NCBI RefSeq assembly: GCF_023022985.1
Contig: NZ_CP095461.1
Location: 2,232,001-2,296,000 of the forward strand
From: Arthrobacter gengyunqii
Lineage (GTDB): Bacteria; Actinomycetota; Actinomycetes; Actinomycetales; Micrococcaceae
Reading direction: 5' to 3'
Length of the DNA stretch: 64,000 bases
A model generated the notes under the pieces. That model ran no database searches and had not been told where the DNA came from. It saw only the letters and a program-made list of their open reading frames with translations. Shown in pieces: positions 1-9,487 of this stretch. Numbering within the stretch: position 1 is the stretch's first letter; every line of letters begins with the position of its first letter. Both the position numbers and the translations under genes were made by a program.

Positions 1-384
1 CGGGGTCAGGACCTCGGATTCGTCAATGTAGTCAACGCCGAGTGACTGCAGGACCTGTGCCTCGACAAAATGTCCGATGCGGGCCTTGGCCATGACCGGA
101 ATGGAGACGGTGTCGATGATGCTGTCGATCATGTCCGGATCACTCATCCGGGAAACACCGCCCTGGGCGCGGATGTCCGCCGGCACACGCTCAAGCGCCA
201 TGACGGCCACGGCTCCGGCGTCCTCGGCAATGCGTGCCTGCTCAGCAGTGACCACATCCATGATCACCCCGCCCTTGAGCATTTCGGCGATGCCGCGCTT
301 GACCCGGCTGCTGCCGGTGACCGGAGACAGGGAACCGGACATGGAAACAGGCACGGACGTGCCCTGGGGCTCTGGAATGTTCAT
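1..384 (-). CDS. pdxS: Pyridoxal 5'-phosphate synthase lyase subunit PdxS, 5' part (runs off the window edge)
   Basis: The first 128 codons are present; the rest lies beyond the left edge. PdxS condenses ribose 5-phosphate, glyceraldehyde 3-phosphate and ammonia from PdxT to make vitamin B6. The N-terminal residues read as the very conserved family start: [16 protein letters not shown], then [20 protein letters not shown], then [16 protein letters not shown] and [14 protein letters not shown]. The start is the ATG at 384; a roughly 20-residue leader rich in Pro/Ser precedes the conserved block. It follows pgsA with a 154-bp gap on the same strand. The identification is secure because this is one of the most conserved bacterial protein families. 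Confidence 0.95.
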   Translation of the reverse strand, partial: MNIPEPQGTSVPVSMSGSLSPVTGSSRVKRGIAEMLKGGVIMDVVTAEQARIAEDAGAVAVMALERVPADIRAQGGVSRMSDPDMIDSIIDTVSIPVMAKARIGHFVEAQVLQSLGVDYIDESEVLTP

Positions 385-538
385 GGAATTTCTCACCTTC
401 GCGGGGAAACCGATGCAGCGTTCGCTGTTGGCTCCAGCCTAGGCGTTCAACGTCCTGTTAAACAGGCGGCCCGCCGCCGGATTGCTTCCGGTGACGGGCC
501 GCTGGGAATTGGCTGTATTGCTGAGGACGATGCTGTGG

Positions 539-1153
539 CTAACGGGCCTTCGGCAGTGCCTGCCGCCGGACCGCGAGCATCCGCTGCGCAATGGTGACGC
601 AGCTGGCCGCGCACAGGAGCACCAGGACCACCAGCAGCAGAATCTCGGGGACTCCCAGGCCCACCAGTCCGGTGGCCACCAGCAGGGAGACGAGGCGTTC
701 TGCACGTTCGGCAATGCCAACGTTGGCGTTGAATCCCAGTGACTCCGCTTTGGCCCGAATGTAGGAAACCAGCATGCCCAGCACCAGCGCAATGATGGCG
801 GAGATGCCGATGGCGTCGTTGTTGCCGCCGGTGAAGAACCAGATGCTGACGCCGGCAAACAGGGCGCCGTCGGCGAAGCGGTCCAGGGTTGAGTCCAGGA
901 AACCGCCCCATTTTCCGGTCCGTGCCTGCTGGCGGGCCATGATGCCGTCAATGACGTCCGAGAAGATGAACGCGGTGATGAACAGGGTTCCCCAGAACAA
1001 CTGTCCCAGCGGGTAGAACACCAGCCCGCCGATCATCACGCCCAGCGTCCCGGCAATGGTGACCATGTCCGGGGTGATCCCGCGGCGCAGCAGCCAGCTG
1101 GCCAGCGGGGTGAAAACGGCAGTGAAGAATCCCCGCGCGTATTTGTTCAGCAC
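539..1153 (-). CDS. pgsA: Phosphatidylinositol phosphate synthase (CDP-alcohol phosphatidyltransferase)
   Basis: This 204-residue membrane enzyme would transfer inositol phosphate onto CDP-diacylglycerol. The CDP-alcohol phosphotransferase signature is complete: D66, D69-G70, A73-R74, G83, D87 and D91 in the stretch SDVIDGIMAR...GGFLDSTLD, followed by several hydrophobic helices. Identification as the inositol-type enzyme rests on context: HIT and thrS genes directly upstream match the order thrS-Rv2613c-pgsA1 of mycobacteria. The start is a GTG at 1153, four bases after the stop of the HIT gene, so translation is probably coupled. The acyltransferase and pimA genes that often follow in actinobacteria are absent here. 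Confidence 0.88.
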   Translation of the reverse strand: MLNKYARGFFTAVFTPLASWLLRRGITPDMVTIAGTLGVMIGGLVFYPLGQLFWGTLFITAFIFSDVIDGIMARQQARTGKWGGFLDSTLDRFADGALFAGVSIWFFTGGNNDAIGISAIIALVLGMLVSYIRAKAESLGFNANVGIAERAERLVSLLVATGLVGLGVPEILLLVVLVLLCAASCVTIAQRMLAVRRQALPKAR

Positions 1154-1156
1154 GGG

Positions 1157-1768
1157 TCAGTCCTCGCTGTCCTGGCCGGAGCCGTTTTCCGGCCAGGCAT
1201 CGGCCACCTGCTGCCGGACATCGCCCAGGGTCTGGGTGATGGCCTTCGTCTGCGCGATGATCGGCAGGAAGTTTCCATCCCCGCCCCAGCGCGGCACAAT
1301 GTGCTGGTGCAGGTGGGCGGCAATTCCCGCTCCCCCGGTCACGCCCTGGTTCATGCCCAGGTTGAAGCCGCTGGGATTGGAGACCTTGCGCAGCACCCGC
1401 ATGGCGGTCTGCGTCAGGGAAGCAATCTCGGCTGTTTCCCGCTCGTCAATGTCCGTGTAGTCCGGCACGTGCCGGTACGGGCAGACAAGCAGGTGCCCGG
1501 CGTTGTACGGAAACAAATTCAGGATGACAAAGGCGTACTTGCCGCGGTGGACAATCAGCGATTCCTCGTCGGAACGGCCCGGTGCGGCGCAGAACGGGCA
1601 GTTGTGCTCCGAAGAAACCTGCTCCTGCCCACCCTTGATGTACGCCAGGCGGTGCGGGGTCCACAGGCGTGCAAATGAATCCGGCACGCCCGCAAGCTCG
1701 AATGAGTCGGTGACTGCGGCATCCCCGGGATAGGGACTGCCGCCGTCGTCCTGGCTGCTGTTTTCCAT
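1157..1768 (-). CDS. HIT-family protein, probable diadenosine tetraphosphate phosphorylase
   Basis: A 203-residue cytosolic histidine-triad protein. The triad HLHQHIVPR is at residues 152-160 and a CPFC zinc-type pair at 57-60. The closest recognised relative by motif and context is mycobacterial Rv2613c, an Ap4A phosphorylase; other HIT nucleotide hydrolases cannot be excluded. I chose the ATG at 1768 because the reading frame upstream of it only overlaps the thrS 3' end and has no conserved content. It sits between thrS (22-bp gap) and pgsA (4-bp gap), so the three are likely co-transcribed. Confidence 0.88.
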   Translation of the reverse strand: MENSSQDDGGSPYPGDAAVTDSFELAGVPDSFARLWTPHRLAYIKGGQEQVSSEHNCPFCAAPGRSDEESLIVHRGKYAFVILNLFPYNAGHLLVCPYRHVPDYTDIDERETAEIASLTQTAMRVLRKVSNPSGFNLGMNQGVTGGAGIAAHLHQHIVPRWGGDGNFLPIIAQTKAITQTLGDVRQQVADAWPENGSGQDSED

Positions 1769-1790
1769 CTGCACTCCTGCCTCGGCCGCC

Positions 1791-3803
1791 TTACTTGTCC
1801 CGGTTCCGGACGGCTTCGACAATCCGCTTGACGGCCTCTTCCACGGGCACGCCGTTGTCCTGGCTGCCGTCGCGGAAGCGGAAGGAAACAGCACCGGCAT
1901 CGGCGTCGTCGCCGCCGGCAATCAGGACAAACGGAATCTTGTCCTTGGACGCGGTGCGGATCTTCTTCGGGAAGCGGTCGGTTCCGGTGTCCACCTGGGC
2001 GCGGATGCCGGCGGCCTTGAGCTTGTCGACGACGTCGAACATGTAGTCGTTGAACGCCTCGGCCACGGGGATGCCAACCACCTGAACCGGTGCCAGCCAG
2101 GCCGGGAACGCGCCGGCGTAGTGCTCGGTCAGCACTGCCATGAAGCGTTCCACGGAGCCGAACAGCGCACGGTGGATCATGACCGGACGCTGGCGGGTGC
2201 CGTCGGCGGCCTGGTACTCGAGCTCGAAGCGCTCGGGCAGGTTGAAGTCCAGCTGGATGGTGGACATCTGCCAGGTGCGGCCGATGGCGTCGCGGGCCTG
2301 GACGGAGATCTTGGGGCCGTAGAACGCGGCGCCGCCCGGATCCGGGACCAGGTCCAGGCCGGACTCTTCGGCAACCTCGGCCAGGGTGCGGGTGGCTTCC
2401 TCCCACACGTCGTCGGAGCCGACGTACTTCTCCGGGTCCTTGGTGGACAGTTCCAGGTAGAAGTCATCCAGGCCGTAGTCCTTGAGCAGGTCCAAGACGA
2501 ACTTCAGCGTGGTGGTCAGCTCGTCCTTCATCTGGTCGCGGGTGCAGTAGATGTGGGCGTCGTCCTGGGTCATGCCGCGCACGCGCGTCAGGCCGTGGAT
2601 AACGCCGGACTTTTCGTACCGGTACACGGAGCCGAATTCGAAGAGCCGCAGCGGCAGTTCACGGTAGGACCGTCCGCGGGAGCGGAAGATCAGGTTGTGC
2701 ATGGGGCAGTTCATCGGCTTCAGGTAGTAGTCCTGGCCGGGCTTGGTGACCTCGCCGGTTTCCGGGTCGGTGATCTCATCCACGTGCATGGGAGGGAACA
2801 TGCCGTCGCGGTACCAGTCCAGGTGGCCGGAAACCTCGTACAGGTGGCCCTTGGTGATGTGCGGGGTGTAGACGAACTCGTAGCCGGCTTCGGTGTGGCG
2901 CTGGCGGGAGTAGTCCTCCATGGCCTTGCGGATGATGCCGCCCTTGGGGTGGAACACCGGCAGGCCCGAGCCCAGCTCGTCCGGGAAGGAGAACAGGTCC
3001 AGCTCGGTGCCCAGCTTGCGGTGGTCGCGGCGCTCGGCCTCGGCCAGGCGTTCCTGGTAGGCCTTCAGGGCGTCCTTGGTGGGCCAGGCGGTGCCGTAGA
3101 TGCGCTGCAGCTGCTGGTTCTTCTGGTCGCCCAGCCAGTAGGCGGCGGAGGAACGGGTCAGCGCAAAGGCGTTGGAGATCAGTTTGGTGTTGGGCAGGTG
3201 CGGGCCGCGGCACAGATCACACCACACGACGTCGCCGGATTTGCGGTCCACGTTGTCGTAGATGGTGATTTCGCCGGCGCCGACCTCGATGTTCGCGCCC
3301 TCGCCGGCTTCGTCGGCGCCGTCCTTCTTGCCCAGGAGTTCCAGCTTGTACGGCTCGTTGGCCATGGCTTCGCGGGCTTCTTCTTCGGTGACCACGCGGC
3401 GCGCAAACTTCTGGTTCGAGTTGATGATCTTCTGCATCATCTTCTCGAGGGTCTTCAGGTCCTCCGGGGTGAACGGCTCGGCGACGTCGAAGTCGAAGTA
3501 GAAGCCGTCCTTGATGTACGGGCCGATGCCGAGCTTGGCATCCGGGCGCAGCTGCTGCACGGCCTGGGCCATCACGTGGGCGGTGGAGTGCCGCAGTACG
3601 TTGAGGCCGTCTTCGGAATCGATGGTCACGGCTTCAATGGCCTGGCCGGGGGCCAGCTCGGTGTCCAGGTCCTTCAGGACACCGTCCACGCGCATCACGA
3701 CAACGTCGCGGCGGTCGAAGAACAGCTGTGCACCTGTGGTGCCAGTATCCACCGTGGTCTCCTCGTCGTTGACGATGAGGGTGAACTTCTCTGGCACTGA
3801 CAC
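1791..3803 (-). CDS. thrS: Threonyl-tRNA synthetase
   Basis: A 670-residue class II aminoacyl-tRNA synthetase charging tRNA-Thr. Domains in order: TGS (about 5-63), editing domain with the zinc-site HSTAH at 72-76, catalytic core with the motif 2 region ([15 protein letters not shown]), motif 3 region ([16 protein letters not shown]) and the C-terminal anticodon-binding domain. The length fits the actinobacterial enzyme. The start is GTG at 3803, preceded by GGAGAC four bases upstream. It heads the thrS-HIT-pgsA run. I see no T-box leader in the 78 bp separating it from dnaE2. Confidence 0.97.
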   Translation of the reverse strand: MSVPEKFTLIVNDEETTVDTGTTGAQLFFDRRDVVVMRVDGVLKDLDTELAPGQAIEAVTIDSEDGLNVLRHSTAHVMAQAVQQLRPDAKLGIGPYIKDGFYFDFDVAEPFTPEDLKTLEKMMQKIINSNQKFARRVVTEEEAREAMANEPYKLELLGKKDGADEAGEGANIEVGAGEITIYDNVDRKSGDVVWCDLCRGPHLPNTKLISNAFALTRSSAAYWLGDQKNQQLQRIYGTAWPTKDALKAYQERLAEAERRDHRKLGTELDLFSFPDELGSGLPVFHPKGGIIRKAMEDYSRQRHTEAGYEFVYTPHITKGHLYEVSGHLDWYRDGMFPPMHVDEITDPETGEVTKPGQDYYLKPMNCPMHNLIFRSRGRSYRELPLRLFEFGSVYRYEKSGVIHGLTRVRGMTQDDAHIYCTRDQMKDELTTTLKFVLDLLKDYGLDDFYLELSTKDPEKYVGSDDVWEEATRTLAEVAEESGLDLVPDPGGAAFYGPKISVQARDAIGRTWQMSTIQLDFNLPERFELEYQAADGTRQRPVMIHRALFGSVERFMAVLTEHYAGAFPAWLAPVQVVGIPVAEAFNDYMFDVVDKLKAAGIRAQVDTGTDRFPKKIRTASKDKIPFVLIAGGDDADAGAVSFRFRDGSQDNGVPVEEAVKRIVEAVRNRDK

Positions 3804-3881
3804 GGTTGTCTCCTAGATTTCGTTGTATGGCGTCTGCGGCACGGCCTGGACACGGCCGGCTCTTTCTGCGCCCCTTTGATG

Positions 3882-6800
3882 TTATCCGCTGGAGTTGGGC
3901 CCTACCAACCTGCCGCGCTGGGGACGGGGCAGCGGAAGCGAGGCAGTGTCCGCCAGGTTCCATGCTTCCAGGGCCTGCAGGCTCATGCCGCGCTCCCCTG
4001 TGCGGCGGGTCAGCCCCCGGATCAGCATCAGCTCGGTGCCGAAAAGCAGCGGACCGGTTTTCTCCTGCGCCTCGGTGAAGAAGGTGCAGTCCACGCACCC
4101 GGTGCCGTCGTCGAGGCTGATGAACACCACCCGGCGGCCGCCGCGCATGGGCGGCGTTTGGGTGGCCACGCGGATGCCGGCCACGAGAACTTCTGAGCCG
4201 TTGCGCAGCCCGATCAGATCGCGGGCCTTGGTGACGCCCAGTTCTGCCAGCAGCGGGCCGTAGCTGTCGATCAGGTGGGCGCTGACGTCCACGGACAGCA
4301 GGTCCAGTTCCGTGCGCACCTTCTCGCGCAGCGTGGGTTCAGGCAGTTCCGGCCGAAGGTTCTCCAGCTCGGTGTCCCCCAGCGGCAGCGCCAGCTGTCC
4401 CGGAATGGGGTCATATTTCCGCGGGGCCGGGCGCGGCGGCGCCGTGTCCAGATGGTGCAGCAGGTCAGCCCGGGAGGCACCGGTTCCGGCTTCCCGGGCC
4501 AGCGAGTCGAAAGCTCCCAGCGAGGCCAGGCGCATCAGTGTGGCCCGCCCCACCCTGGCGCGGGCGCGCAGGTCGGCCAGGGAATCGTAGGGCTGGCCGG
4601 CGGTGATGCGCCGCAGCTCAGCCGCCGACAATCCGTAGATCCCGGCCAGGCTGAGCCGAATGCCCAGTTTTTCCTGCCGGGCCGGATGCCCGGGAGTTGC
4701 CGGAACCGCCGGCACCCGTTCCACCCGGTACTGCGCACCGCTGCGGTTGATGTCCAGCGGCAGGATGGGGATCCCCATCCGCCGGGCCTCGGCCACCAGC
4801 AGCCGGCGCGGATACATGCCCGGATCGTGTTCGAAGATCCCGGCCAGGAACGCTTCGGGGTGGTGGGTCTTCAGCCAGGCGGACTGATAAGTGGGCACTG
4901 CAAAGGCTGCCCCGTGGGCCTTGCAGAAACCAAAGCTGCCAAAAGCCTTCAGCGTTCCCCAGACCTTGTCGATGACTTCGGAGCCGTATCCGCGCTTGCC
5001 GGCCTCGGTGCGGAAGAAGTCCTCCACTGACGGTTCGGCATCTTCGTTGCCCAGCAGCCGGCGCAGCTCGTCGGCCTTGGCCAGTCCGCAGCCGGTAAAC
5101 ACGTCAAAGGTGCGCAGCACCTGCTCATGAAACACCGTCACCCCGTGCGTTTCCGCCAGGACCGGCCGCAGGGCTTCGTGCGGATACACCTCCGGAGACC
5201 AGCCGTGCCGGTGCTCCAGGAACGGGCGCACCATGTCGGATTTCATGGGTCCGGGCCGGAACAGCGAAATGTCGATGATCAGGTCGTTGAACTCCCGCGG
5301 GGCCAACTTACCGATCAGTTCCCGCTGGCCCGGGGATTCGATCTGGAAGCATCCCAGCGTATAGGTGCTGCAGATCAGGTCATACGTGGCCGGGTCGTCC
5401 AGGGGCACGGCGTCAAGGTCGATGGAGCCGTCCGCCAGCACATAGTCGGGACCCCGCCCCGCAGGCCCGGCGGGGTGTGCGCCGGCACGGACGGTGTCCT
5501 CCTTGGTGGGATGCAGTCTGTGCACTTCCTGCAGCGCGTAGGCCATGGCGCTTTGCATCCGCACCCCCAGCACGTCGAGTTTGAGCATGCCCATGGGATC
5601 CATGTCGTGTTTGTCGAACTGGGACATGGGCAGGCCCAGGCCGGAGGGCTGCACCGGTGTGCGGTCCAGCAGCGAGGTGTCCCCCAGGATCACGCCGCAC
5701 GGGTGCATGGAGATGTGCCGGGGCAGCCGGTCCAGGCGTTCGGTCAGGTCCACCAGCAAATCCAGCTGCCGGTTGCCCTCGACCCGTTCGGCGATGTCCC
5801 GCAGCTCGGGCTTTTCCGCGAGCGCTTCACGGAACTTGCGGGCGGAGAAGCGCCACAGCTGTTTGGCCACGGCTCCGATGTCCTCTTCGGCCAGGCCAAG
5901 GGCCATGCCGGCGTCGCGCACCGCTCCGCGCGCCCGGTAACCGTTCTGCATGCTCATCAGGGTGACCCGTTCGGCCCCGAATCGTTCAAAGATGCGGTGG
6001 TAGACGTTGTGCCGCTGCGCGCTTTCAACGTCGATGTCGATGTCCGGGAGGGTGGAACGGTCCCGGGACAGGAACCGCTCAAAAATCAGGTCATGGGCCA
6101 GCGGGTTCACGTGGCTGATGCCCAGCAGATAGTTCACCAGGGAGGAGGCTCCCGAGCCCCGGGCTGCGGCACGCACGCCCATCCCGGTGATCATGGCGGA
6201 GACTTCTGCGACGGTCAGGAAGTAGGAGGCAAACCCCAGCCGTTCAATGATGCCCAGTTCATGGGCCAGCCGGTTGCGCAGGCGCGCTTCGGCTGCAGAG
6301 TCCTGTGCGGGGAAGCGGCGGCCGATGCCGGCTTCGCAGCGGCTCACCAGCTCAGCCATGGGTGCGGTGTTGATGCCGATCACGGAGGCCTCCGGAACCA
6401 CCGGCTGCTTCCATCCCATGTCAGAGACGGGGTCCATCCGGCAGTCATCGGCGAGCGCCTCGGTGTCCCGGAGCATCCGGGCGGCCCCGGCAGCTCCGTA
6501 GCCGGCCTCGGCGCTGATTTCGCGGGCCAGGGCCTTCATCTGCGCTGCGCTCTTCAGCCAGCCCTGTCCGTTGGGCTGCAGGTCCGGCAGCCGGGCCATG
6601 GAGGTCAGCGCCCGGGCCGCGTCCAGGACGTCGGCGGTGGCGGCGCCGTCGGCATCCACGTAACGCACGGCATTGGTGAGGATGGCCGGCATCTGCATTT
6701 CATCCGCCAGCCGGAACATGCGCACGGCGTGGGCCAGGCTGAGGTTGGTCCCCGGGGCGCTGAGGTGGGCCACCACCTCGACGGCGAGCGCTTCACGGGG

Positions 6801-7385
6801 CAGGAGAGCCTGCCAGCGGCGAAAAAGCGTACGGGCGACGGCGTAGCTGCGGCTGCGCATGGCGGTGCCGACGTCGGAATGGGGACCCACCAGCACGGTC
6901 AGGACCGGTTCGCTGCCGGTGTCCCCACTGCTGCCGCCGCCGTCTCCATCCCCGCCGCTCCCTTTGCCGCCGTCGCCCGCTGCCCGCGAGGCCAGCTGCG
7001 CCATGGTCACTCCCACCGGTTTGCTGTCCTTGCGTGCCGCTGACGCGGAGGTGCCGGCGTGCGCATCGGAAATCAGCCGGCACAGCGCCCGGTAGCCGGC
7101 TCCGTGCCGCCGGCCGCGGGCCAGCACCACAACCCTGCCGGTGACCGGCTGGACGCCGTTGTCCTCCGGCTCCCCCAGCACTGCCAGATCCACCCCCACG
7201 ATCGGATCAATGCCGGCGTCCATGCAGGCGCGCAGGTGCTTGACCGTTCCGTACAGTCCGTCCCGGTCGGTGCAGGCGAGCGCGTCGGCGCCGTCAGCTG
7301 CGGCAGCCTGTGCCATGTCCTCCGGCCAGGACACTCCGTAGTGCGCGCTGAAGGCTGTGGCTGCATGCAGATGGGTAAAGCTCAT
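3882..7385 (-). CDS. dnaE2: Error-prone DNA polymerase III alpha subunit (DnaE2/ImuC)
   Basis: A 1167-residue C-family DNA polymerase used for damage-induced mutagenic translesion synthesis. An N-terminal PHP domain (FTHLHAATAFSAHYG) is followed by the polymerase domain with the catalytic aspartates PDIDIDV at 447-453, and by an OB-fold end (GTGCVDCTFFTEAQEKTG). Length and the short C-terminus are typical of DnaE2 rather than replicative DnaE1. A Gly/Asp/Ser-rich insert at about 138-158 is unusual low-complexity sequence inside the PHP region. It starts 12 bp after a DUF6504 gene preceded by a LexA box. No imuA or imuB lies beside it, although they usually do in this group. Confidence 0.93.
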   Translation of the reverse strand: MSFTHLHAATAFSAHYGVSWPEDMAQAAAADGADALACTDRDGLYGTVKHLRACMDAGIDPIVGVDLAVLGEPEDNGVQPVTGRVVVLARGRRHGAGYRALCRLISDAHAGTSASAARKDSKPVGVTMAQLASRAAGDGGKGSGGDGDGGGSSGDTGSEPVLTVLVGPHSDVGTAMRSRSYAVARTLFRRWQALLPREALAVEVVAHLSAPGTNLSLAHAVRMFRLADEMQMPAILTNAVRYVDADGAATADVLDAARALTSMARLPDLQPNGQGWLKSAAQMKALAREISAEAGYGAAGAARMLRDTEALADDCRMDPVSDMGWKQPVVPEASVIGINTAPMAELVSRCEAGIGRRFPAQDSAAEARLRNRLAHELGIIERLGFASYFLTVAEVSAMITGMGVRAAARGSGASSLVNYLLGISHVNPLAHDLIFERFLSRDRSTLPDIDIDVESAQRHNVYHRIFERFGAERVTLMSMQNGYRARGAVRDAGMALGLAEEDIGAVAKQLWRFSARKFREALAEKPELRDIAERVEGNRQLDLLVDLTERLDRLPRHISMHPCGVILGDTSLLDRTPVQPSGLGLPMSQFDKHDMDPMGMLKLDVLGVRMQSAMAYALQEVHRLHPTKEDTVRAGAHPAGPAGRGPDYVLADGSIDLDAVPLDDPATYDLICSTYTLGCFQIESPGQRELIGKLAPREFNDLIIDISLFRPGPMKSDMVRPFLEHRHGWSPEVYPHEALRPVLAETHGVTVFHEQVLRTFDVFTGCGLAKADELRRLLGNEDAEPSVEDFFRTEAGKRGYGSEVIDKVWGTLKAFGSFGFCKAHGAAFAVPTYQSAWLKTHHPEAFLAGIFEHDPGMYPRRLLVAEARRMGIPILPLDINRSGAQYRVERVPAVPATPGHPARQEKLGIRLSLAGIYGLSAAELRRITAGQPYDSLADLRARARVGRATLMRLASLGAFDSLAREAGTGASRADLLHHLDTAPPRPAPRKYDPIPGQLALPLGDTELENLRPELPEPTLREKVRTELDLLSVDVSAHLIDSYGPLLAELGVTKARDLIGLRNGSEVLVAGIRVATQTPPMRGGRRVVFISLDDGTGCVDCTFFTEAQEKTGPLLFGTELMLIRGLTRRTGERGMSLQALEAWNLADTASLPLPRPQRGRLVGPNSSG

Positions 7386-7397
7386 GTCGGGAGGTTC

Positions 7398-7709
7398 CTA
7401 GGCGCTTTCCCGCAGGGCGTCATGGATGCGGATCAGGCGCCAGCGGTCGGAACTGATGTCATGCGAAAGATCCAGCGTGCGCAGCGGCGAGCGGGGGGTG
7501 AGCCGTGCCTGGACACGCCAGATCTCCGAGTCCACCAGTCCGGGGCCGCGCCCGCGTTCCGCCCGGGCCTCTTCATCCCACCAGTTCCGGCGCTCGTACC
7601 AGCGCACGGGATCCGCTGCCACCTTGTAGGTGTGACCGCCGTGAACAAGCCGCAGCGGCTGGCCCGCAGGCGAGCACACCACCTCTATCGCTTCACTGAA
7701 AACACCCAT
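7398..7709 (-). CDS. DUF6504 family small protein upstream of dnaE2
   Basis: A 103-residue cytosolic protein. The recognisable pattern is an RLVHGGHTYKVAADPVRWYE block followed by aromatic and Arg-rich residues (RRNWWDEEARAERG) and IWRVQARL. Families of this kind are commonly found between imuB and dnaE2 in actinobacteria; the function is unknown. I chose the ATG at 7709 over the longer frame because the upstream extension is Ala-rich and lacks conservation features. The LexA box at 7795-7810 lies 86 bp upstream, so it probably heads a two-gene SOS operon with dnaE2. Confidence 0.75.
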   Translation of the reverse strand: MGVFSEAIEVVCSPAGQPLRLVHGGHTYKVAADPVRWYERRNWWDEEARAERGRGPGLVDSEIWRVQARLTPRSPLRTLDLSHDISSDRWRLIRIHDALRESA

Positions 7710-7794
7710 TTCAGTTTTCCTCTCCGCCGCACAGGCCTGCCCCGCACCCGCACCGGCCGCAGCGGCCAAAATCGGTTGGTGGACGTCAACACGT

Positions 7795-7810
7795 TAGAAC
7801 ATATGTTCGA
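7795..7810 (-). promoter_or_regulatory. LexA (SOS) box upstream of DUF6504-dnaE2
   Basis: The sequence TAGAACATATGTTCGA matches the actinobacterial SOS box TCGAAC-N4-GTTCGA at 11 of 12 specified positions. It lies between the DUF6504 start (7709) and the convergently read end of the first MFS gene. It implies DNA-damage induction of dnaE2, as known for mycobacteria. LexA itself is not in the window. Confidence 0.85.
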
Positions 7811-7879
7811 ACAGCTTCCAGTGTACGGCCAGCCTCCGACAAAAGGCACCTCCCTCCCGGGCTGTCTGCCCGGGACTGC

Positions 7880-9445
7880 TCACACTTCTTCCTCCGCTTC
7901 CGTCCGTACCGCTGTGGACAGCGGCGTTTCCTTGATAAACAGGCACAGCACCAGCGCTGCCGCCACCACCGGCACGCTCAGCAGGAAGATCGGCGGCAGG
8001 GCATGGCCGAACGCCGAGGCCACGAAATCCTGCACCGGCGCAGGCAGTCCGCGCAGCATCGCAGGGCTCAGGGAATTGATGTCACCGCCGAGGGCCTCCC
8101 CTGCCCCTCCCGGACCTGCCGGCGACGCGGCCATCTCGTTGCCCAGCCGGTGGATGAAGATCGAGCCGAACAGTGCGATGCCAAACGATGCCCCGATCTG
8201 GCGGAAATAGTTCGCCGCGGAGATCGCCGCGCCCATGTCCCGGCCCGGCACGCTGTTCTGCACAATGAGCACCAGGTTCTGCATCAGCATGCCGATCCCC
8301 AGACCCATCACCAGCATGCCGAGAGCCGTGAAGCTGTACGGCGTCGTATCGGAAATCCGGGACAGGAGCACCAGCCCCGCAATGATCACCGCGCAGCCCA
8401 GGATGGGATAGATCTTGTACTTCCCGGTCCGGGAGATCAGCTGTCCAGAGCCGATTGAGGTCAGCAGCAGCCCGCCCATCATCGGCAGCATCATTAGTCC
8501 GGATTGGGTGGCAGTGGCGCGGTTGACCATCTGCAGGAAGGTGGGCAGGTAGGAGATGGTGGAGAACATGGCGATGCCAACGGAAATGCCCACCAGCACG
8601 GGCACGGTGAAGTTCCGGTTGCGGAACAGGCCCAGCGGCATGATCGGCTCCGGGGCGTTCAGTTCCACCCGCACAAATGCCGCACCCGCAGCCAGGGTCA
8701 ATGCGGCCAGGGCCAGGATCTGCGGACTTGACCAGGCATAGGTGGTGCCCGCCCACGTGGTGAGCATGATCAGGGCGGCGCTCGCAACGGCCAGCAAAAC
8801 GGCACCGGCATAGTCCAGCCGTGGGCGAGCACCGTGGGGCTTGGCCAGGTGCAGGGAGGTGACGACGACGGCGAGCGCCACCGCCCCGATGGGCAGATTG
8901 ATGTAGAAGACCCACCGCCAGGACCAGGCATCGGTGATCCAGCCGCCCAGCAGCGGCCCGCACACAGAGGCAAGTCCAAAGGCTGCTCCGATCAGTCCCA
9001 TGTACTTGCCGCGCTCACGCGGAGAGACGAGGTCTCCCAGGATGGCCTGGGCCCCGATCATCAGTCCGCCGCCGCCCAGGCCCTGGAGGGCGCGAAAACC
9101 GATCAGCTGACCCATGTTCTGCGCCAGTCCGGAGAGCACGGACCCGATCAGGAACACCACGATGGCAAAGAGGAAGATGCTCTTGCGGCCAAACAGGTCG
9201 CCGAGTTTTCCGTAGATCGGCAGACCGATGGTTGCGGCCAGGATGTAGGCGGTAACCACCCAGGACAGGTGTTCCAGCCCGTTGAGGTCACCCACGATGG
9301 TGGGCAGGGCGGTGGCCACGATGGTCTGGTCCAGGGCTGCCAGCAGCACGGAGAGCACCAGCCCGGTGAACACCAGGGCCAGGTTCGGTGTTGGCGCTGC
9401 CGCCGTGCCTGCCGCAATACGTGGTGAAAGTGCTTTATGGGACAT
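7880..9445 (-). CDS. MFS drug:H+ antiporter, DHA2 (14-helix EmrB/QacA) family, copy 2
   Basis: A 521-residue inner-membrane exporter. The DHA2 hallmarks are clear: LAALDQTIVATALPTIVGDL (motif D1 in helix 1), then YGKLGDLFGRKSI (motif A), FRALQGLGGGGLMIG (motif B) and GPLLGGWITDAWSWRWVFYI (motif C region). The C-terminus ends in a charged tail. The start is the ATG at 9445 with GGAGG ten bases upstream. It lies 42 bp behind a second DHA2 gene on the same strand with very similar sequence, so the pair looks like a tandem duplication. Substrate cannot be inferred. Confidence 0.9.
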   Translation of the reverse strand: MSHKALSPRIAAGTAAAPTPNLALVFTGLVLSVLLAALDQTIVATALPTIVGDLNGLEHLSWVVTAYILAATIGLPIYGKLGDLFGRKSIFLFAIVVFLIGSVLSGLAQNMGQLIGFRALQGLGGGGLMIGAQAILGDLVSPRERGKYMGLIGAAFGLASVCGPLLGGWITDAWSWRWVFYINLPIGAVALAVVVTSLHLAKPHGARPRLDYAGAVLLAVASAALIMLTTWAGTTYAWSSPQILALAALTLAAGAAFVRVELNAPEPIMPLGLFRNRNFTVPVLVGISVGIAMFSTISYLPTFLQMVNRATATQSGLMMLPMMGGLLLTSIGSGQLISRTGKYKIYPILGCAVIIAGLVLLSRISDTTPYSFTALGMLVMGLGIGMLMQNLVLIVQNSVPGRDMGAAISAANYFRQIGASFGIALFGSIFIHRLGNEMAASPAGPGGAGEALGGDINSLSPAMLRGLPAPVQDFVASAFGHALPPIFLLSVPVVAAALVLCLFIKETPLSTAVRTEAEEEV

Positions 9446-9487
9446 GTGGAGCGGCCTCCTGGCCGTGCTGCCGTTGCTGATCGATGC

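Noticed and set aside
2121..3800. Long open frame opposite thrS (559 codons)
   Set aside because: Shadow of thrS on the other strand; high GC keeps it open, no family features.
5127..7043. 638-codon frame opposite dnaE2
   Set aside because: Antisense shadow of a secure gene; Gln/His-rich composition typical of such shadows.
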